Positions 15,274-25,354 of a stretch of 64,000 nucleotides of DNA are shown here, one piece after another. The position numbers and the translations under genes are program-made. Origin of the DNA: Albibacterium sp963696875 (GTDB lineage Bacteria; Bacteroidota; Bacteroidia; Sphingobacteriales; Sphingobacteriaceae); NCBI GenBank assembly GCA_963696875.1, contig CAVOLQ010000001.1, forward strand, positions 434,001 to 498,000, given 5' to 3'. The notes beneath the pieces are model-generated. The model was given only the letters and a program-made list of their open reading frames with translations. It ran no database searches and was not told the DNA's origin. Numbering within the stretch: the stretch's first letter is position 1; each line of letters begins with the position of its first letter.

Positions 15274-16575
15274 TTAGATAAAACTTTCTAGAGCTTCTGC
15301 AACTACGAAGGTGCTGCCACCGATGAATATAAGGTCGTTTTTATCTGCTTGACTTTTTGCTGCTTGTATTGCTTGGCTTATGCTTTTAAAGGCAGTGCCT
15401 ATAAGCCCTTTCTCTTGCGCTGATTTTTTTAAATCTTCTTCTGGTAGCGAACGTTCAAGCTGTGCCCGACAAAAGTAATAACTTGCTTTTGTCGGTAAGG
15501 TATTCAATAGGCTATCAATATCTTTATCTCGCATTACACCAATGATGAAGTGTATATGATGATATTTTATCTGGTTAATATTGACCAAGATTTCTTCCCA
15601 TCCTTTTTCGTTATGACCAGTGTCGCAAATAATTAACGGATCTTCGCTTAGGGTTTGCCACCTACCCATTAAATGGGTTATTGTTTTTACATTGGCTAAG
15701 GCGTGATGAACGTTATCCTTTGAAATAGGATAGCCTAATAGCGCTAATTCATCAAGCACGGATAATACACCAGCAAGATTTTTTTTCTGATAAGAGCCGG
15801 TTAAGTCAAGGTTGTAAAGCTCGGGCGTTTGATTGTTGATAATCGACTTATCTTCGATTTGAAGGAGATTTCTTTCTTTCTTAATGATCGATACCGGATG
15901 TACATCTGAAGCAAAGGTTATTTTGCTTTGTTTTTCTCTGGCCTTTTCTTCAAATACCGGCGCTGTTACTTCCATTTTTTCACTGATAACCAAAGGTGTA
16001 CGCTCTTTAATTATTCCAGCTTTTTCAATTGCGATTTCTTGAAGACTATTGCCTAATATGCTAGTGTGGTCTAGACTTATGTTTGTGATTATTGAAATTA
16101 ATGGATGAATGATGTTCGTAGAATCTAGTCTACCACCTAATCCGGTTTCAATAATGGCGAAGTCAACTTTTTGTTTGGCAAAAAAATAAAATGCCATAGC
16201 AACTGTTACTTCAAAAAATGAGGGTTGGATTTCTTCGAACAATGCTTTATTTGTTTCAACAAAAGTAACGACTTCAATTTTACTGATTGTCTCCCCATTT
16301 ACCCTTATTCTTTCTCGGAAATCAAGTAGGTGAGGGGAGGTGTAAAGTCCGGTTTTATAGCCTGCTGTCTGTAAGATTGCGGCTAACATATGTGATGTAG
16401 ATCCTTTTCCGTTAGTTCCAGCGACATGAATGGACTTAAATTGTTGATGTGGATTTCCAAGGGCTTCGCAAAGCTTCTTTATGTTGACCAGGTCTTTTTT
16501 AATCGCTGAAGCCCCTTGTTTGCTAAACATTGGGAGGCGATCGTATAAGTAGTCGATAGTCTCTTGATAAGACAT
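15274..16575 (-). CDS. folC: Bifunctional folylpolyglutamate synthase/dihydrofolate synthase
   Basis: Adds glutamate to dihydropteroate and to reduced folates in the cytoplasm. Its 433 residues are typical of FolC. The P-loop is GTNGKGSTSHML (about 53-64). The family signature continues in GLYTSPHLLDFRERIRVNG (about 76-94), and the Mur-ligase central domain shows ETGLGGRLDSTN (about 142-153). It is the last gene of the TonB cluster, 16 bp after tonB. Folate synthesis has no evident link with the envelope genes. Confidence 0.95.
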   Translation of the reverse strand: MSYQETIDYLYDRLPMFSKQGASAIKKDLVNIKKLCEALGNPHQQFKSIHVAGTNGKGSTSHMLAAILQTAGYKTGLYTSPHLLDFRERIRVNGETISKIEVVTFVETNKALFEEIQPSFFEVTVAMAFYFFAKQKVDFAIIETGLGGRLDSTNIIHPLISIITNISLDHTSILGNSLQEIAIEKAGIIKERTPLVISEKMEVTAPVFEEKAREKQSKITFASDVHPVSIIKKERNLLQIEDKSIINNQTPELYNLDLTGSYQKKNLAGVLSVLDELALLGYPISKDNVHHALANVKTITHLMGRWQTLSEDPLIICDTGHNEKGWEEILVNINQIKYHHIHFIIGVMRDKDIDSLLNTLPTKASYYFCRAQLERSLPEEDLKKSAQEKGLIGTAFKSISQAIQAAKSQADKNDLIFIGGSTFVVAEALESFI

Positions 16576-16591
16576 TCTATTCTGTTATAAT

Positions 16592-17410
16592 TTATCTGAC
16601 CTTAAATACAAACATAATAACCCCACGTTGGGTCTGTGGCGCTTTTTCGAGCTGATTCAACTGCGAACCCATTGCCGCTTTTTCACATTTTTCCCATAAG
16701 ACTGGATCATTAAGGGTTGATCCACGAACACCTGCACGTGCAGATATGATGGTTCCTTGGCGATTTACTGTAATTTCTACTGCGACCCGACCCGCAAGTT
16801 GTCCGTTATCTTCAATTCGTGGCGGGGTCGTAAAGCGTCGGTTTTCTAAAGAAAGGCTTGTATTTCCGAATCCAGAGCCACCTTCTCCGTAGTCAGGAGA
16901 TAATGGATCGCCCTCTAGGGTTCCCTGATTTCCAGCAACAGTTCCAGTACCATCTCCTGTACCTGAAGCATTGTTTTTCTTTCCTGTATAAAGCGCATTT
17001 GGATTTACCGTAGGTTTGCTTTCCTTTTTCTCAGGAGTTGCAACTGGTGTAGGATTTGGTTTATTTTCCTTAGTAACTACCGCTGGAGCATCTTCTACAT
17101 CTTGAGTAACAATAGTTTTGTCACTAGCCTGTTGAGAGGCAACTACAGCCGGTGTATTATCGGGTACAACTCGGTCTGGTAAGGTTTGGTTTGCATTTGG
17201 ATCCATGGAAGGTTCTTCAACGCTCATAAAATCATCACCCATGCCTTCGTCAGAAGTTCCGTAGTTAACAATAAGACCCCCTGTCCCAAATTCCTGAAGC
17301 GGATTTCCGATAAGAATGAAATAGCTTATCAGTAAGAATCCCAGGAAAATTCCTGAAGAGATCATTATAGATCTAGGGTAATAATTCTTTTCCTGATGAG
17401 GATAATTCAT
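16592..17410 (-). CDS. TonB-like energy transducer
   Basis: Product of 272 residues with a single N-terminal membrane span (about 15-35). A long low-complexity periplasmic linker rich in Pro, Asn, Lys and Gly follows (about 50-185). The C-terminal TonB/TolA-like domain (about 190-272) includes GRVAVEITVNRQGTIISARAG and ends in GVIMFVFKVR. With ExbB and ExbD directly upstream it should transmit proton-motive force to an outer-membrane partner. The C-terminal domain resembles the TolA-like versions of Bacteroidota more than E. coli TonB, so a Tol-like role is possible. Confidence 0.85.
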   Translation of the reverse strand: MNYPHQEKNYYPRSIMISSGIFLGFLLISYFILIGNPLQEFGTGGLIVNYGTSDEGMGDDFMSVEEPSMDPNANQTLPDRVVPDNTPAVVASQQASDKTIVTQDVEDAPAVVTKENKPNPTPVATPEKKESKPTVNPNALYTGKKNNASGTGDGTGTVAGNQGTLEGDPLSPDYGEGGSGFGNTSLSLENRRFTTPPRIEDNGQLAGRVAVEITVNRQGTIISARAGVRGSTLNDPVLWEKCEKAAMGSQLNQLEKAPQTQRGVIMFVFKVR

Positions 17411-17422
17411 GTTTTTAAAATG

Positions 17423-17830
17423 TTATTGAGGTTGTGGCTCTGTAGCCAATACCAATTTGATTTTTAATTTATTTGCGATATCCATTATAGAAATTACATC
17501 TTTAATAGCTACGCTTCTGTCCACGTAAAGCATGATGGTTAAATCTTGTCCAGGTTGAACATAAGCCTGTAAGTTTTGCATCAAACTCTCTACCGGTATT
17601 TCTTTATCTTCGATAAAGTACTTTAAATCGTGGGTAACAGATACCGTGATCGTCTTTTTTGCCAAGGATTGCTCTCCAGAACTTGAACGGGGTAAAAGTA
17701 ACTTAACTACCTGTGGATTTGCAACTGCAGAAGCGAGAAGGAAAAACAACATCAGAAAGAACATGATATCGTTCAATGCGGTGGTGTTTACTTCAGCTTC
17801 CGGTCTTTTCCGTTTACTTCTTATATTCAT
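17423..17830 (-). CDS. exbD: ExbD/TolR-family biopolymer transport protein
   Basis: Product of 135 residues with a basic N-terminus (RSKRKR), then EVNTTALNDIMFFLMLFFLLASAV. This holds the single membrane span and the conserved Asp (about 22) used for proton translocation. A periplasmic dimerisation domain follows (about 65-130). It sits 12 bp upstream of tonB and 45 bp after exbB. Together they form the proton-driven motor. Confidence 0.9.
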   Translation of the reverse strand: MNIRSKRKRPEAEVNTTALNDIMFFLMLFFLLASAVANPQVVKLLLPRSSSGEQSLAKKTITVSVTHDLKYFIEDKEIPVESLMQNLQAYVQPGQDLTIMLYVDRSVAIKDVISIMDIANKLKIKLVLATEPQPQ

Positions 17831-17875
17831 TTATCTTGAATAACAAATTTACAAATTTTAATTCTCTTTCTTAAT

Positions 17876-18568
17876 TTATGAAACGGGCTCGTCTAATAAG
17901 TCGATAAATTCGACAGAGTCTGTTTCCATGCGGAGAATAATACGATCTACCATCATATTTAAAATATGGTAACCAATATAAGCGATAATACCGATAATTA
18001 ATCCTGTAGCAGAGGATACCATTTTAACATACAAGCCCCCAGAAACAGTTCCAATATTAATCACTCCTTCAATTTCTACTTCATGAAAGATAGAAATAAC
18101 ACCAATAATAGTTCCGACAAAACCTAGCATTGGAGCGATACCTGCTATGATCCCTAAGACATTAATATTTTTTTCAAGGTAGGCCACTTCAAGTTTACCA
18201 ACGTTTTCAATGGCTCCCTCAATTTCTTTTATAGGACGGCCGATTCTTAACAAGCCTTTTTGCAACATTCTACCTAATGGACTTGCGTTGTTACGGCAAA
18301 GTGCAATTGCTGTTTCAAGCTTTCCAGAAAGGATGCTCTGTTTTACCTGAACCATTAGGTTTTTATCAAAATTAGCTGCTTTTCGAATGGTGAAGTATCG
18401 TTCAAAAAAGATAATCAAGCCTACAAGTGCTAAAAAACCAAGAGGAATCATCACCCAACCACCTTTGAACAAGAGGTCCATAAAGCTTAATCTTTCCATT
18501 GGCTCTACCATTTGCTCTGCTGCGGTCATCATGGTATCTAAAGGCGTAGTGTTAATTTGTAAAAACAT
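17876..18568 (-). CDS. exbB: MotA/TolQ/ExbB-family proton channel protein
   Basis: About 230 residues from the ATG at 18568 (MFLQINTTPLDTMMTAAEQ). A longer frame reaching 18640 would overlap the upstream gene, adds a basic segment without family similarity and is not preferred. Three membrane spans are visible: about 33-52, and a C-terminal pair containing NVLGIIAGIAPMLGFVGTIIGVISIF (about 133-158) and GLYVKMVSSATGLIIGIIAYIGYHIL (about 178-203), the classic MotA_ExbB domain. It forms the stator with ExbD. Confidence 0.92.
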   Translation of the reverse strand: MFLQINTTPLDTMMTAAEQMVEPMERLSFMDLLFKGGWVMIPLGFLALVGLIIFFERYFTIRKAANFDKNLMVQVKQSILSGKLETAIALCRNNASPLGRMLQKGLLRIGRPIKEIEGAIENVGKLEVAYLEKNINVLGIIAGIAPMLGFVGTIIGVISIFHEVEIEGVINIGTVSGGLYVKMVSSATGLIIGIIAYIGYHILNMMVDRIILRMETDSVEFIDLLDEPVS

Positions 18569-18602
18569 AGATTTTATATTATATTTTTTGTGTTTTAATA
18601 GA

Positions 18603-19586
18603 TTATGGTTTCCTTGTATATATCCAAGCTTCCTTCGCAATAGTTTCTCTTACATTATTAAGTTCTAGCTGTGCTTCAGCTTCATCTTTGAAAGAGCGGT
18701 AACTTACCTTGTAAAGATTTCCCGGGTTTTTGTTTTCTAAAATACGAATTTTATATCCTTTTGCATTCATGTCTTCAACATACTTTTCTGCTTCGGATCG
18801 CTTTCCAAACGAAACGATAATTATTTCATAAGTGGTTTCGATCTTCCGCAAAGTATCAACTGCTGTATTTTCTAAAGATAAAGTAATTGTGGTGTCTTGA
18901 TGTCTTGCATCAGCTTCTTCTTGATTTAAAGCCAGAGTTGTATCTGGAAGAACTTCTTTTTTTCTGTCATCAAAACCTAATATACCTATTTCCTTTTGTT
19001 CTATTTTTCTAGAATTTAAAAACCAAAAAGTTCCCGCTGCTATTAGCCCAATGATAATTAAAACTGGCCATAGCCAGTTTATTGGCCGGCCTTTTGGTTC
19101 GAATTCTTGTATTGGAAGGTTCTCTGTTTCTACTCCTCCTATCGTTTCTTGCTCTATTACCGGCTCTATTATAGAGGATTCGATCAGTTTAATTTCATCT
19201 ACATTTTTGTAGTAAGGCAGATCTTCCTTACGTTTATCTTCAACAAAAGTAAGCGTATCTCCCTCCTTTATAATTTCTCCTAAGTTTGGAATAGTGCATT
19301 TTCCTTTTTCGTTTAACTCAAAAAGAAGAGTGCCTATTAGTTTCTTTAGGTGTTCGCCACTTTCTTCGTCACTAGTTTCTTCCGCCTTACTTATTGCACC
19401 AATTAAAGGCTCAGTTTTTCCTTTTTCATCATCGAGAATTATCTTATGCGTTGGAGCTAAAAAAGTATTCGTATTTTCATCGAATTCGGCAGGGATTCGC
19501 TCTTTTTTGAGCGTACCCAAGCCAGGAAGATAAACCTGTAGGTTTTCATTCAATAACTTAACGATATATGTTCCTAGCTTATCCAA
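18603..19586 (-). CDS. HU-CCDC81 and SPOR domain membrane protein
   Basis: About 327 residues. The frame has no ATG near its start. A TTG at 19586 gives MDKLGTYIVKLL, which fits the family beginning; an alternative TTG lies at 19598. N-terminal HU-CCDC81-type domains (about 1-140, YIVKLLNENLQVYLPGLGTL) are followed by a single membrane span (about 170-190, WLWPVLIIIGLIAAGTFWFL). A C-terminal SPOR domain (about 250-327, YEIIIVSFGKRSEAEKYVED) binds denuded septal peptidoglycan in known cases. It lies between the barrel gene and exbB and may localise the envelope complex to the division site. Confidence 0.85.
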   Translation of the reverse strand: MDKLGTYIVKLLNENLQVYLPGLGTLKKERIPAEFDENTNTFLAPTHKIILDDEKGKTEPLIGAISKAEETSDEESGEHLKKLIGTLLFELNEKGKCTIPNLGEIIKEGDTLTFVEDKRKEDLPYYKNVDEIKLIESSIIEPVIEQETIGGVETENLPIQEFEPKGRPINWLWPVLIIIGLIAAGTFWFLNSRKIEQKEIGILGFDDRKKEVLPDTTLALNQEEADARHQDTTITLSLENTAVDTLRKIETTYEIIIVSFGKRSEAEKYVEDMNAKGYKIRILENKNPGNLYKVSYRSFKDEAEAQLELNNVRETIAKEAWIYTRKP

Positions 19587-19607
19587 TGTAAGGCACAAAG
19601 TTATTAT

Positions 19608-21299
19608 TTAAAATGAATAATTTAGTCCGCCGATTACATTTAGGCCTAAACGTGGATAATATAAGTAGCGTTCATAGTTTTTACCTAAAAGGTTATTCGC
19701 TCTTACATAAATTCCAAATTTACGATCAATTCTATATTCAATTGCGCCGCTAAGATCTACAAAAGTAGGTAGGGTCTCAATTCTATAGCTTGGTGTGCCA
19801 TTATTAGTGTTATCAATGATTTTGGCGGAGCTTGCTCCATTATACAATACTTCACCATTGATGAAAAGTTGTTCGCTAATGTTTATTCGAGCAAAAGAGG
19901 TTAGCTGCGATTTTGGAAGAAACCAAGCTCTTTCTTCAGAAGCCAAGGTGTATTCATTAAGATTAAATCTACCTCCTAAATTTACGGTTTCAGAAACACG
20001 TACGTTTATTTCCCCTTCAAATCCAAAAACAGTAGTTTCTTTATCTCCATTATCGTAAATAACATCAAATTTATAAGGCGTTGAAGAGTTATTAACGAAA
20101 AGAGCTAAGTTATCGATTTCTTTATAATAAACACCTGCTTTATAGCCTAAGGTTGCTCCAGCATTTCCTTTAACACCAGCATAAGCATTTATTTTCTCCA
20201 TCTTGTTTTGGATGTCGATATTCTGATTAAGGTAGGGGTTTTCCGTAGCTAGGCTTCTCAATGAAGTTTTCACCACATCTCCTTTTACGCCACCAAATAA
20301 AGTTGCATATCCCGGAATGACATCAAATTCCCCTTCTACTGCTGGATAAAGATTGGAAGAAGATAGATCCCCAAACTCTGACACAAAGCTAGCCCCTAAG
20401 GTTAGTCTATAGGAATCGCTTTTAAACCTGATATATGGATTAATTCTAGCAATACTATTTCCCATTTTATAACTTTCTCCATTTACTGCTGTTAAATCTA
20501 TAGAGGCGTTTATGCCAAGATTAAACACATTCATGGCTTTATTATAATAACCACTTAACGCGAAGGCATTTTCTGTTGCACTAAACTTATCGCTAAATAG
20601 ATATCCATCCGCCTTTAATGAATAGCTGATATCATCTGCCGAAGGGTCATAATTCTTTAATACTTCTCCTTTTATATAGAGATCATTAAAGGCTTGATTT
20701 TCTGGATTTAGGTTAAGATCGGGCTGTGCTGGAATAAACCCATAGAAGGCAGTTCCATAGCGATTGTATCCAACTTCACCTGTTATTGTCACTTGATCTA
20801 ATAGTTTACGGCCAAAGGCTCCAATTTTTTGTTCAGAGAACTTTTGTGCCTCTAAATCTCCTTTCTGACTTAGATGCTTGACGAAAAAGCCCGCTTGTGA
20901 AGTCTCATCCGTTCCTGTATTAATGTACAGTTCTGCTAAATAAGTATTTAAGTTACCTAAGCCTATTTTAACGAAATTGTTCGTCATAATATCCAGCCTG
21001 AGGGGAGGCATCTCTTGTATAATAAGTTGGTGAAGCCCTGACGGAATGTCAAGCTTTTTATCCAAAGTACTATAAGAAAGTTTAGGTTGGAAAACTCGCA
21101 TATTACTTAGGTCTGGACTTCTTCTAATTTTGACCGCGTCCGCTAGAATAGGTTTGTAGTCCCGAATGACCTCTACTTCTTCAATTGTTGGGGGTTTAGT
21201 TAAAGTATCTTGTACCTGTGCAAAGCCAGTAGTAAGTGAAAGAGCTGTAAAACCTAGAAGCAGGTTATATTTAAGCATTGAATGTTTTTTCAATATCAT
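19608..21299 (-). CDS. TonB-dependent-receptor-like outer membrane beta-barrel
   Basis: Product of 563 residues, shorter than ordinary receptors (700-1000). There is a signal peptide; Met8 (MLKYNLLLGF) is the likely true start of translation or at least of the signal. The segment TIEEVEVIRDYKPILADAVKIRR replaces the usual plug sequence, and a barrel of alternating strands ends in LGLNVIGGLNYSF with a terminal Phe. No carboxypeptidase-like front domain or full plug is seen. It is translated 3 bp after the large TPR protein and lies upstream of exbB-exbD-tonB, suggesting it is the outer-membrane partner of that motor. Confidence 0.8.
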   Translation of the reverse strand: MILKKHSMLKYNLLLGFTALSLTTGFAQVQDTLTKPPTIEEVEVIRDYKPILADAVKIRRSPDLSNMRVFQPKLSYSTLDKKLDIPSGLHQLIIQEMPPLRLDIMTNNFVKIGLGNLNTYLAELYINTGTDETSQAGFFVKHLSQKGDLEAQKFSEQKIGAFGRKLLDQVTITGEVGYNRYGTAFYGFIPAQPDLNLNPENQAFNDLYIKGEVLKNYDPSADDISYSLKADGYLFSDKFSATENAFALSGYYNKAMNVFNLGINASIDLTAVNGESYKMGNSIARINPYIRFKSDSYRLTLGASFVSEFGDLSSSNLYPAVEGEFDVIPGYATLFGGVKGDVVKTSLRSLATENPYLNQNIDIQNKMEKINAYAGVKGNAGATLGYKAGVYYKEIDNLALFVNNSSTPYKFDVIYDNGDKETTVFGFEGEINVRVSETVNLGGRFNLNEYTLASEERAWFLPKSQLTSFARINISEQLFINGEVLYNGASSAKIIDNTNNGTPSYRIETLPTFVDLSGAIEYRIDRKFGIYVRANNLLGKNYERYLYYPRLGLNVIGGLNYSF

Positions 21300-21302
21300 T
21301 TT

Positions 21303-24300
21303 CTATTTCTCCTTGTTGAGTTTTTCTAAACGTTCTTTTGCTGATGGAATAACGTCATCTTTTCCATCGTAATTTTCAATAATACTTTCCAATGTGCTTT
21401 TCGCTTGGAAGTTGTCTTTTAAGGCAACATACGTGTCCGCAAGTAGGATGAAGCTTTTTGCAACCCAATACTCATAGGAAGGCATATTTTTGATCAAATC
21501 AAAAGCGGTTTCTTGTGCAGTTTTTATTGCTTTTTGGTTGAATTGAAGTACTCCTAATCTATATTTTGCTTCTGCACCAACCACTGTTTGACTGGTTGTA
21601 GATGCATTGAGGAATTCTTTTTTAGCCTTTTCTAAATCACCTTTATTTAAGTAGGCTTTTCCAGCATATAGACTAGCAGTTGCCTTCTGCTCTTCGGATG
21701 ATTTTTCGTAGTTTTTTACAAAATTTGCGTATTTGATGGTTTCGTCGTTATCGTTCATATTGAAATAGGAAACCATTAAGTTGTTAATTGCAAATCCGTA
21801 ATTATTAATATATTCGGCAGTAAGTTCAAGTTTTTTAAGACTAGGAACTGCTTCGTTATATTTCTTTTGTTGTAGATATAAATTTGAAACACTTACCAAT
21901 GCACGTTCTGTATAAGGGCTTGTCCAGTCATTTAAAATGATATTATAATCATGCAAAGCTTCAGTAGGTTTTCCTACTCTCCATAAACTTTCTGCGCGAA
22001 TAAATCGAGCATATTTTTCTTGAATTGGTCTTGGAAACTTTTCAAAATACGCATTTACTGCTTCTACTGTCGCAGCGTATTCTCCTCTGGCAAATAATCC
22101 ATTTGCAGCTTGAAATGTAACATTATCTTGTTCTGCGGTTGTTAGATTACCAATATTGGTGCTTAACGCGTAATTCAAATATCCTTGGGCATCACCTTTG
22201 TCGATGTAAATGTTTTGAATAGACTTCAATGCTTGTTTAGCTTCATCTGTGGTTGAGTATTCTGCTACAACTCTTTCAAATGTTTTTATTGCTTCCGCAT
22301 CGTTATCCTTATTATATTGTACAAGGCCAATTGTCACTAATGCTCTTGGCACATAACTGCTTCGAGGATATTTTGCTACCATTTCTTGCAAGCCGACTAT
22401 CGCTATATCATAATCACCTTTTAAGAAGTATGAATACGGGATTTCGAAACTTGAATTATCTGCATAATATGAGTTCGGATATTGTTTCTGTAGGTTGGTT
22501 AAGGTATTAATCTTTGCATCCATATCTCCCTGCAATCCTTGAATTATTCCCCTTTGGAACAATGCATAATCTTGACTTGGAGCTTTGCTATTTATGAGAC
22601 GATCGTATTGTTGTGTCGCTTTTCCGTAATTCTTTAAAGAAAAATAAGAGTCGGCTAAACGGGCAATAGCGTCGTTTCGCGTGTTTTGATCAATTGGTTG
22701 TCCGCTATTCAAAAACAGCTCAAAATAGTTGGCAGAAGTCTGGTATTGTGAATTTCTAAAAGCGGCATAAGCTAAAGCATAATGCGCATAGTTATAAACG
22801 TCTGTTTTTTTTGCTACAGGATAACTTAAAAATTTCGAAAAGCTGGCGACAGCTTCGCCGTATTTTCTTACTTCATACATGGCTTCGGCTTTCCAATAGG
22901 TTGCTAAAGCTTGAATTTCCGGATCAATAGGATTTTGTTCCGACCGCATAAAGAGAGAAATAGAGTTTTCAAAAGCTCGTTCATTATAGTGTTCTAAACC
23001 TCGGAAGTAGGTTACTTTTTGATAAGCAGTATTTGCTTCCCGATTTCGATTAGGAATAGTCTCCAATATGTCGACCGCTTCTCTATAGTTTTTGGTGGAT
23101 AACAAAACTTCCGCTAATATCGTTTTAGCTTCGTTTATTCGACTGGAACTCTTATAGGTCGAAAGAAATTCTTGAATAGCATCTAAAGCGACCTGGTGGA
23201 ATTCTAGTTCATACGATAATTTTGCGTAGTTAAGCAATCCTAGTTCTTTGGATTCGGCATCAAAATCGAGTTTGGAAGCTCTAAAGAATGCATTTCTGGC
23301 GCCCTGTTTATTATCTTCTTTCAAAAAGGCATCGCCAAGAATAATCATACCCGCTTGAAAGTAAGCATCAGGTTCAGATGCTTTTTCAAGTTCTTTTATT
23401 GCTTTTTCATAATCTTTCAAGTGATAAGCAATATAACCCATATTGTAACTATCTTGGTTACTTTGTGAGCCACTAAGGTCATTTTTTTGAAATTGATCAT
23501 AGTATTTTTTTGAGTTTACTAGATCACCCTTAGCGAAGTAAGTGGCTCCGAGAATTCTAAACAATTCAGACTCATTTTCTTGTTTCGTGCTTTCTAAGAT
23601 CGGGATGGTGTAAGCAATGACATCATCGTATCGTTTATCTAAATAATAAAGCGCTGAAATATAATAGGGGTAACTATTTTCATACGTTTTAGACCCTTTT
23701 AAGCGTTCAAATTCTGAGAGAGCCGTTTTATACTCATGGTCTAAATAAGCTAGGTAAGCATAGTAGTAAATAGAGGATTCACTAAAAGAAGATCGTTCAT
23801 TTTTTAGCTTCTCAAATAATGGTTTAGCTTCTTTATATTCTTTTTTCATGAAATACGAGTAGCCTAATTTAAACCTGTATTCCGCACTTTCAGAGCCACT
23901 TAAATCCGATGTCTCAAGCTTATTAAACCATTCAATAGCTTTGTCATAATTTTTATTTGCGAAGTATGTACGACCTACTTGATAATAGGCTGCCTTGGTA
24001 AACGCGCTTGTTGGGTAGTCTTTAATAAATTTGAAAATACGATTTTCCGCATCTTTATTTCCAACTTCTAAAGCACATACTGCCTGATAAAATCGTGCTT
24101 TTTCCTTTAGCAAACTCACATTTTCATTTTCATCTTCTTGAGTTACAGAACGTGTCCTTGAACTTTCTACTTTATCGAATTGCTCAGAAGCAGCGACATA
24201 TTTCCCTCTTTCATAGAGTTCCATGCCTTTGTTATAATGGGTATTTATCGTTTGCCATGCGCTTTGCTGTCCCATCGCCGTAGTAGCAAGAAGACTCAAC

Positions 24301-24332
24301 GCCAGGCTGATCTGGGTGAATTTTTTAAACAT
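21303..24332 (-). CDS. Large periplasmic tetratricopeptide repeat protein
   Basis: Product of 1009 residues with a signal peptide (about 1-21, ending TAMGQQ). Almost the whole length is TPR units (for example AAYYQVGRTYFANKNYDKAIEWFNKL, AEYRFKLGYSYFMKKEYKEAKPLFEKL), so it is a long solenoid scaffold rather than an enzyme. No lipobox is visible. It heads the minus-strand cluster with the barrel, SPOR and Exb/TonB genes. A role as periplasmic adaptor of that complex is inferred from position only. Confidence 0.85.
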   Translation of the reverse strand: MFKKFTQISLALSLLATTAMGQQSAWQTINTHYNKGMELYERGKYVAASEQFDKVESSRTRSVTQEDENENVSLLKEKARFYQAVCALEVGNKDAENRIFKFIKDYPTSAFTKAAYYQVGRTYFANKNYDKAIEWFNKLETSDLSGSESAEYRFKLGYSYFMKKEYKEAKPLFEKLKNERSSFSESSIYYYAYLAYLDHEYKTALSEFERLKGSKTYENSYPYYISALYYLDKRYDDVIAYTIPILESTKQENESELFRILGATYFAKGDLVNSKKYYDQFQKNDLSGSQSNQDSYNMGYIAYHLKDYEKAIKELEKASEPDAYFQAGMIILGDAFLKEDNKQGARNAFFRASKLDFDAESKELGLLNYAKLSYELEFHQVALDAIQEFLSTYKSSSRINEAKTILAEVLLSTKNYREAVDILETIPNRNREANTAYQKVTYFRGLEHYNERAFENSISLFMRSEQNPIDPEIQALATYWKAEAMYEVRKYGEAVASFSKFLSYPVAKKTDVYNYAHYALAYAAFRNSQYQTSANYFELFLNSGQPIDQNTRNDAIARLADSYFSLKNYGKATQQYDRLINSKAPSQDYALFQRGIIQGLQGDMDAKINTLTNLQKQYPNSYYADNSSFEIPYSYFLKGDYDIAIVGLQEMVAKYPRSSYVPRALVTIGLVQYNKDNDAEAIKTFERVVAEYSTTDEAKQALKSIQNIYIDKGDAQGYLNYALSTNIGNLTTAEQDNVTFQAANGLFARGEYAATVEAVNAYFEKFPRPIQEKYARFIRAESLWRVGKPTEALHDYNIILNDWTSPYTERALVSVSNLYLQQKKYNEAVPSLKKLELTAEYINNYGFAINNLMVSYFNMNDNDETIKYANFVKNYEKSSEEQKATASLYAGKAYLNKGDLEKAKKEFLNASTTSQTVVGAEAKYRLGVLQFNQKAIKTAQETAFDLIKNMPSYEYWVAKSFILLADTYVALKDNFQAKSTLESIIENYDGKDDVIPSAKERLEKLNKEK

Positions 24333-24399
24333 ATTGTCTAGTATTCTTTTTTATTGCAAGATAAATAGATTATTAAGCTTTTAATATATTAATTTTTCG

Positions 24400-25335
24400 C
24401 TATTTCTGTTGGGCAGCTAGCAAATAAAGCACTGCCATTCGGACGGCTACGCCGTTTTCTACCTGATCCAAAATTATGGAATGGTTACTGTCAGCCACAT
24501 CACTTGTGATTTCGACTCCACGATTAATGGGTCCTGGGTGCATAATGACAATTTCTTTATTCAGTGAATCTAAAATTTGTTTGTTCAAACCAAACATCAT
24601 CGTATATTCCCTTAATGAAGGAAAAAATCCAACCTCTTGTCGCTCTAGCTGAATTCTCAGCATATTAGCGACATCGCACCATTGTAGTGCGTTGAGCAAA
24701 TTATGTTCCACTTTGACTCCTAACGCTTGTATGTACTTAGGTATTAGCGTCGTAGGGCCACAGACCATCACTTCGGCACCTAATTTTTGTAGACATAGAA
24801 TATTTGACAGGGCTACCCTAGAGTGTAAAATATCCCCAATAATGGCTACTTTTTTCCCCGCGACCTCACCTAGGCGTTCTTTTATTGAAAATGCATCGAG
24901 AAGGGCTTGTGTAGGGTGCTCATGAGCGCCATCGCCAGCATTGATGATTTGAGCATTTACATGACGGCTTAAAAAAGCGCCTGCTCCTGGATATGGGTGG
25001 CGCATAACGACCATATCTACCTTCATTGCCAGAATGTTGTTTACCGTATCAATTAAAGTCTCGCCCTTGCTTACAGAAGAGGAAGACGCAGAAAAGTTAA
25101 CGATATCTGCAGATAGTCGCTTTTCCGCTAATTCGAAGGATAATCGAGTACGAGTTGAGTTTTCAAAAAATATGTTGGCAATTGTAATGTCGCGCAAAGA
25201 AGGTACTTTTTTTATCGGCCTATTTAAAACCTCTTTAAATGTTTGCGCGGTATTCAGTATTAAATCAATATCGTTTATATTGAGGTCTTTAATTCCTAAA
25301 ACATGTTTAGTACTAAGTTGTTGTCTGTCTTCCAT
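24400..25335 (-). CDS. pyrB: Aspartate carbamoyltransferase catalytic subunit
   Basis: Joins carbamoyl phosphate and aspartate in the second step of pyrimidine synthesis. Its 311 residues match the family. The carbamoyl-phosphate motif is FENSTRTRLSFE (about 57-68), followed by SSSSVSKGETLIDTV, MRHPYPGAGAFLSRH, GDGAHEHPTQALLD (about 133-146) and HPGPINRGVEI (about 268-278). No regulatory pyrI is present. It follows pyrR by 19 bp in a pyrR-pyrB operon. Confidence 0.97.
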   Translation of the reverse strand: MEDRQQLSTKHVLGIKDLNINDIDLILNTAQTFKEVLNRPIKKVPSLRDITIANIFFENSTRTRLSFELAEKRLSADIVNFSASSSSVSKGETLIDTVNNILAMKVDMVVMRHPYPGAGAFLSRHVNAQIINAGDGAHEHPTQALLDAFSIKERLGEVAGKKVAIIGDILHSRVALSNILCLQKLGAEVMVCGPTTLIPKYIQALGVKVEHNLLNALQWCDVANMLRIQLERQEVGFFPSLREYTMMFGLNKQILDSLNKEIVIMHPGPINRGVEITSDVADSNHSIILDQVENGVAVRMAVLYLLAAQQK

Positions 25336-25354
25336 TTCGCTGAGCCAAAATCTA

